Origin: Pseudomonadota bacterium
GTDB taxonomy: Bacteria; Pseudomonadota; Gammaproteobacteria; Burkholderiales; Thiobacillaceae
DNA length: 49,301 nt
Direction of reading: 5' to 3'
Assembly: GCA_021826065.1 (NCBI GenBank)
Contig: JAKADY010000021.1
Coordinates: 1 to 49,301 of the forward strand
How positions within the stretch are numbered: the first letter of the stretch is position 1; each line of letters starts with the position of its first letter. Made by a program: the position numbers and the translations under genes. Positions 45,351 through 49,301 of this stretch are shown one piece after another. The notes under the pieces were generated by a model, which was not told the origin of the DNA, made no database searches, and was given only the letters and a program-made list of their open reading frames with translations.

Positions 45351-46103
45351 TCAATCGAGCATGACCAGGCGGCAGCCCGTTGCGTCGCAGGCGAGATAGC
45401 CCCCCGTCTCGTACCAGTCGGGCAGGACCCAGCGCTCACAGGCCACCCCGTCGACGACCAAGCCGTGTCGCGCGGGCCGGTGGGTGTGGCCATGGATCAT
45501 GCGCTGCACGCCATGCCGGCGGAAGGCCGCCGCGACCGCCTCGGCGTTGACGTCCATGATCTCCGGCCGCTTGTCGCCCTTGATCTGTTCGCTGCGGTTG
45601 CGCAGCTCGCGCGCCAGGGCCTCGCGCTCGGCGAGCGGCCGGCGCAGGAAGGCGACCTGCCAGGCCGGGTCGCGCACCATGCGGCGGAAGTGCTGGTAGT
45701 CGACGTCGTCGGTGCACAAGGCGTCGCCATGCATGAGCAGGGTGGGCTGGCCATAGAGGTCGGCGATGAAGGGTTCGGGTAGCAGCTCGGCGCCGCTGGC
45801 ACGGCAAAAGGCCTCCGCCAGCAGGAAGTCGCGGTTGCCGTGCATGAGGTGCACCCGCACGCCGCGGGCCGAGAGGGCGCGCAGGGCGGCGGCCACCTCC
45901 GCGTGCAGGGGATCGGCCAGGGCGTCGTCCCCCACCCAGGCCTCGAAGAAGTCGCCCAGGATATAGAGCTCGGCAACCCCCGCCGCTGCGGAGCTCAGAA
46001 AGCGGAAGAAGCGGTCGTTCGTCGCCGGCCGCTCGGCGGTGAGGTGCAGGTCGGAGATGAACAGGCTGACCGGTGCCAGCGCCTCGATCGCTACCGCGTT
46101 CAC
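45351..46103 (-). CDS. lpxH: UDP-2,3-diacylglucosamine diphosphatase
   Basis: LpxH cleaves UDP-2,3-diacylglucosamine to lipid X in lipid A synthesis, at the inner face of the cytoplasmic membrane. The 250-residue metallophosphoesterase shows FISDLHLT, ILGDFFEAWVGDD, MHGNRDFLLA, LMHGDALCTDD and IHGHTHRPARH, which carry the di-manganese ligands. Length is normal. It follows ppiB by 10 bases, in the same arrangement as in many Betaproteobacteria. Confidence 0.96.
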   Translation of the reverse strand: MNAVAIEALAPVSLFISDLHLTAERPATNDRFFRFLSSAAAGVAELYILGDFFEAWVGDDALADPLHAEVAAALRALSARGVRVHLMHGNRDFLLAEAFCRASGAELLPEPFIADLYGQPTLLMHGDALCTDDVDYQHFRRMVRDPAWQVAFLRRPLAEREALARELRNRSEQIKGDKRPEIMDVNAEAVAAAFRRHGVQRMIHGHTHRPARHGLVVDGVACERWVLPDWYETGGYLACDATGCRLVMLD

Positions 46104-46113
46104 GAACGCCGCT

Positions 46114-46605
46114 TCAGAGGATCTCGACCCGTTCGATGATCACGTCTTCCAGCGGCACGTCCTGATGCCCCGCGCGCATGCCGGTCCTGACCTTCTTGAT
46201 GCGGTCGACCGTGTCCTGGCCTGCGGTCACGCGGCCGAACACGCAATAGCCGTAGCCTTGGGCGGTGGGCTCGGTGTAGTCGAGGAAGGGGTTGTCGACA
46301 ACGTTGATGAAAAACTGGCTGGTGGCGGAGTGGGGGTTGGGCGTGCGCGCCATGGCGATGGTGTAGGCGGTGTTCTTCAGCCCGTTGTCGGCCTCGTTCT
46401 GGATCGGCGCGCGGGTGGGCTTGGGCTGCATGTCTGGCGTGTAGCCGCCGCCCTGGATCATGAAACCGTCGATCACGCGGTGGAAGAGCGTGCCATCGTA
46501 GTGGCCCTCACGCGCGTACTGCAGGAAATTGGCGACGGTGTCGGGCGCGCGCTCGGCGTCGAGTTCGAGGGTGATGGGGCCGAAGTTGGTGTGCAGGATG
46601 ACCAT
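46114..46605 (-). CDS. ppiB: Cyclophilin-type peptidyl-prolyl isomerase
   Basis: This 163-residue cytoplasmic cyclophilin shows [16 protein letters not shown] (catalytic Arg), [13 protein letters not shown] and [12 protein letters not shown]. No signal peptide is present with the ATG at 46605, which matches E. coli PpiB (164 aa). The open frame extends upstream without similarity. It lies between an L,D-transpeptidase and lpxH. Confidence 0.95.
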   Translation of the reverse strand: MVILHTNFGPITLELDAERAPDTVANFLQYAREGHYDGTLFHRVIDGFMIQGGGYTPDMQPKPTRAPIQNEADNGLKNTAYTIAMARTPNPHSATSQFFINVVDNPFLDYTEPTAQGYGYCVFGRVTAGQDTVDRIKKVRTGMRAGHQDVPLEDVIIERVEIL

Positions 46606-46625
46606 GAGTGCTCCGTGAGAGTGGA

Positions 46626-47855
46626 TCAGCGGCCTCGCGCCGCAAGCTGGGTGGTGGTGTTGGGCAGGCTCTGTTCCAGGGCGATGCGCCACTGGGCGTC
46701 ATCCAGCCGCCAATAGATGCGCTTGGTGGTGACATTGCTGAAGCTGTCGCTCGCGTAGCGCTGCACGAAGGTGGTGACCGCCAGCTTCGCATCGGGATAG
46801 AGGAAGATGCTCACGTCCGAGAGGCTCACGCGGATCCAGTCCTTGTTCTCGATGTTGCGCCGCTTGGTCTCACCCCAGCCGCCGCGCAGCATCTCGGGTG
46901 TGTAATGGCGCAGGAAGCGCGCGGCGTCGCGCGCCTCCCAGTCGCTGCGCCAGATGTCGAGCAGGGCGATGATCTCCTGGCGGTGGAGCTCCCAGGTGAC
47001 AGGATCGACCCAGTCGGTCCGGTCGGCGATGAAGATCGGCGTGTTGCCCACCTGGATGTACTGCCCCAGGTCGGAGAGGTCCGGGTTGGCCAGCACCACA
47101 CAGCCGTCGCTGGCGCGCGGCGGGCGGCTATAGGTGTTGGAGGGGGTGCCGTGGATCCAGATGCCATGCCCCGTGCGGCCATGCAGGCGATCCCACTCGT
47201 TGGGGTAGTCGAGCGGGTAGGCGCCACTGCCATAGAAATCTGTCAGGCGCTGGCGCGGCAGAAACTCGGACACGGTATAGACCCCCACCGGTGTCCGCTT
47301 GTCACCCTCGACCTGCTTGTTGGTGCCGTTGCGGCCGATGGTCATGTAGTAATCGTGCACCAGCCGGGGCAGCCCGCCGACGTTCTCGAACACGTAAAGC
47401 CGCGCACGCCCGGCGTCGGCCAACAGCGCATAGCGGTGCTGGGGTGCGAGCTGCAGCACCTGTTTGGGCAGATGGCCCTCCTCGGGCTGATCGAGATAGC
47501 GCAGCAGGCGCACGCGTGCCTCTTCGCGCAAGTCCGACAGTGCCCCGGCCGGCGCGCGTGCGCCCTCGCCCAGCGTGCTCAGCGGCCGGGCGCGGGCGAG
47601 CAGCAGGTCGCCGCGGATCAGATGGGCCAGGCGGAAGTCCGGCCGCAGGGAGATCAGCTGGTTAATGTTGGCCAGGGCCGCATCGAGCCGGCTGGCGCGG
47701 ATCTCCTGCAGGGTCTTGGCGAGCAGGGCATCGGGGGAGAGCAGCCGCCCCTGCCCGTCGGCGGCGCCGAGCCGCATCGCCCCATCGTCCGCGCTCGCCG
47801 GCGCGATGAGCGCCAGCAGCAGGATCAGCAGTCGACACCAGAGTCCGACCTGCAT
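46626..47855 (-). CDS. L,D-transpeptidase (YkuD) with C-terminal NTF2-like domain
   Basis: This 409-residue exported protein has a signal peptide (ending PASA), a short helical N-terminal region (about 40-130), and a YkuD catalytic domain (about 140-285) with IWIHGTPSN and the nucleophile in [11 protein letters not shown]-terminal domain (about 290-400) looks NTF2-like. It should form 3-3 peptidoglycan cross-links or attach proteins to peptidoglycan in the periplasm. Its C-terminal domain resembles that of the TPR protein encoded upstream. The gap to that gene is four bases. Confidence 0.88.
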   Translation of the reverse strand: MQVGLWCRLLILLLALIAPASADDGAMRLGAADGQGRLLSPDALLAKTLQEIRASRLDAALANINQLISLRPDFRLAHLIRGDLLLARARPLSTLGEGARAPAGALSDLREEARVRLLRYLDQPEEGHLPKQVLQLAPQHRYALLADAGRARLYVFENVGGLPRLVHDYYMTIGRNGTNKQVEGDKRTPVGVYTVSEFLPRQRLTDFYGSGAYPLDYPNEWDRLHGRTGHGIWIHGTPSNTYSRPPRASDGCVVLANPDLSDLGQYIQVGNTPIFIADRTDWVDPVTWELHRQEIIALLDIWRSDWEARDAARFLRHYTPEMLRGGWGETKRRNIENKDWIRVSLSDVSIFLYPDAKLAVTTFVQRYASDSFSNVTTKRIYWRLDDAQWRIALEQSLPNTTTQLAARGR

Positions 47856-47859
47856 CCGT

Positions 47860-48918
47860 TCATCGCTCCCGGACGATCTTCCAGGCTCCCTCCTCGAGGG
47901 CCAGGTCCAGGACCTTGCTGTAGGTCCCCTTCAGGTGGTCCGACTCGTAGCGCTGGCGGAAGCGGGCCTGGGCCTTGTCGCCGCGGACCTCGACGCGCAG
48001 ATCGCTCACCTCGACCAGGATGCGGCTGGGGCCCTGCAGGCGACGGGTGCGCTCCGCCTCCCAGGCGGCGCGGTCCTGGCCGCGCGGCGGTGTGAAGCCG
48101 CGCCCGTAGAAGGCGAGGTAGGCCGGCACGTCCTGCCGGCTCCAGGCCTGGGCCCAGGCGCGGACGGTGGCCTCGATGGCCTCGCGCGTCGCGCTGGCGG
48201 TGCCGGCCTGCGCCGGCGCGCCCCCGGCTGCGGCCACCGTTGTCTGTACCGGGGCCGTCTGCGCCTCCGCGACCGCCTCGCCGGCCGACGGAGGGGGCTC
48301 CTCCTCACGCTCGCGTGCGGCCGACGCCTTCTGGGCAGGACGCGCCACTGCCGTTTTCGCCGGTGTCTTGCCGGTCACCGTCCGCGCCTCGGCCCGTCCT
48401 GCGTCGGCCGTCCGTGTGGGGCTGAACAGTTCGCGGATCAGCGCGAGTTTGGTCTGGGCCGAGACGTTCGACTCGTCGAGCTGCAGGGCCCGGTCGTAGG
48501 CGAGCGAGGCCATCTTGGCGTAGACGTCGCCGAGGTTTTCGTGCGCCGTGGCGTAACTGGGGTGCGTGCGGATGGCCTGTTCCAGGCTCTGCTTGGCGCG
48601 CTCGTACTGCCCCTGGGCGGCGTAGAGCACGGCGAGGTTGTTGTAGGGCTCGGGCAGCTGCGGGTAGTCGGTGGTGAGGTCGGAGAAGACCTTGATCGCC
48701 TCCGCGTGGCGGTTGAGCTCGGTGAGGATCAGGCCCTTGAGGAAGCGGCCCTGGGCGTCCTTGGGATTGTTGGCCAGATAGGCGTCGACCTTGGCGAGCG
48801 CGCTGGCATGCTTGCCCTGGCGGAACAACTGGCTCGCGTCCTGCAGCCCATCGGCCGCCGCGGGCAGCGCGAGGCCGAGCAGCAGGAGCAGACGTAGGGT
48901 CCATCGGGTGAGGTACAT
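47860..48918 (-). CDS. Exported TPR protein with C-terminal NTF2-like domain
   Basis: This 352-residue protein has a signal peptide (LALPAAADG) and about four TPR repeats (residues 23-165; e.g. [20 protein letters not shown], then [14 protein letters not shown]). A low-complexity Ala/Pro/Glu linker follows (about 175-245), then an NTF2-like domain (about 248-352) with [17 protein letters not shown]. It likely acts as a periplasmic scaffold for the L,D-transpeptidase encoded directly downstream. The ATG at 48918 is chosen because it gives a signal peptide; the frame continues upstream across the glnS promoter. Confidence 0.82.
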   Translation of the reverse strand: MYLTRWTLRLLLLLGLALPAAADGLQDASQLFRQGKHASALAKVDAYLANNPKDAQGRFLKGLILTELNRHAEAIKVFSDLTTDYPQLPEPYNNLAVLYAAQGQYERAKQSLEQAIRTHPSYATAHENLGDVYAKMASLAYDRALQLDESNVSAQTKLALIRELFSPTRTADAGRAEARTVTGKTPAKTAVARPAQKASAAREREEEPPPSAGEAVAEAQTAPVQTTVAAAGGAPAQAGTASATREAIEATVRAWAQAWSRQDVPAYLAFYGRGFTPPRGQDRAAWEAERTRRLQGPSRILVEVSDLRVEVRGDKAQARFRQRYESDHLKGTYSKVLDLALEEGAWKIVRER

Positions 48919-48921
48919 TGG

Positions 48922-48930
48922 TGCTATACT
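48922..48930 (+). promoter_or_regulatory. Extended -10 (TG-C-TATACT), probable glnS promoter
   Basis: TGCTATACT in the gap between the divergent TPR gene and glnS fits an extended -10. The glnS leader would be about 78 bases. Confidence 0.5.
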
Positions 48931-49014
48931 CTGCCGACGACGGGCATGGTTGCTGACCGCGCCCATTCTACACCACAGCCCACTCCCCCACAGCCCTTGC
49001 CGCGCGCCCTGATC

Positions 49015-49301
49015 ATGAGCGATCACGCCCCGGTCCAGCACTTCATCCGCACCATCATCGAAAACGACCTGGCCATCGGCAAGCACAAGACGGTGGTGAC
49101 GCGTTTCCCACCGGAACCCAACGGCTATCTGCACATCGGCCACGCCAAATCGATCTGCCTCAACTTCGGGCTGGCCGAGGACTACGGCGGGCGTTGCAAC
49201 CTGCGCTTCGACGACACCAACCCCGAGAAGGAGTCGATGGAATACGCCAACGCCATCATGGAGGATGTGCGCTGGCTGGGCTTCCAGTGGGATGGGCCGG
49301 T
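49015..49301 (+). CDS. glnS: Glutaminyl-tRNA synthetase (partial, cut by window end)
   Basis: The first 95 codons are present. The class I signature is seen in [22 protein letters not shown] (HIGH motif), followed by [16 protein letters not shown], typical of GlnRS rather than bacterial GluRS. The reading frame is still open at the right edge. It charges tRNA-Gln with glutamine. Confidence 0.95.
   Translation, partial: MSDHAPVQHFIRTIIENDLAIGKHKTVVTRFPPEPNGYLHIGHAKSICLNFGLAEDYGGRCNLRFDDTNPEKESMEYANAIMEDVRWLGFQWDGP

Overview
This 49.3 kb window is high-GC, gene-dense bacterial chromosome. The block hrcA / nadK-recN / fur / bamE-dapB is an order I associate with Betaproteobacteria. Flavocytochrome c sulfide dehydrogenase genes (fccAB) point to a sulfur-oxidising member, for example a Thiobacillus-like lineage of Nitrosomonadales. 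That assignment is inference from gene content; no 16S rRNA gene is present.

Layout. At the left edge (1-280) lies a decayed IS5-like transposase tail with interleaved palindromes. A minus-strand operon follows (7776 to 416): archease, RNA ligase RtcB, then tamA and tamB for outer-membrane protein assembly. prfB (plus) has its +1 frameshift site and converges on recQ. A Phd/VapC-type toxin-antitoxin pair is split by a palindromic MITE. Then come lysS, a MoxR / DUF58 / transglutaminase module, and a small basic protein. Next is a nickel locus (about 17.7-22.4 kb): a candidate minus-strand sRNA, nikR, a NikR-type operator, two periplasmic nickel-transport proteins (NikK, NikL), an outer-membrane barrel, and the NikMQO transporter. 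copA, a Cu+ exporter, follows directly.

A PAS-GGDEF-EAL protein, a broken regulator fragment, a second MITE, an orphan gene, tRNA-Ser(GGA) and a VTT-domain protein occupy 25-29.7 kb. htpG carries a sigma32-like promoter. A minus-strand operon then encodes a small phosphate-binding-like periplasmic protein, a porin-like barrel and a large membrane GGDEF-EAL sensor, which may form one envelope-to-c-di-GMP pathway. Housekeeping genes follow: dapB, bamE, fur, recN, nadK, hrcA, hemH. After them come fccAB and an envelope operon (TPR protein, L,D-transpeptidase, PpiB, LpxH) leading into an atypical LexA with its own palindrome. glnS starts at the right edge and is cut by the window.

The least ordinary signals are the sRNA candidate beside nikR, the MITE that separates antitoxin from toxin with a reconstructable target site, the nickel operon whose exported proteins all appear to begin with histidine, the LexA variant with a GAAC-N4-GTTC palindrome, and the binding protein / porin / c-di-GMP sensor operon.
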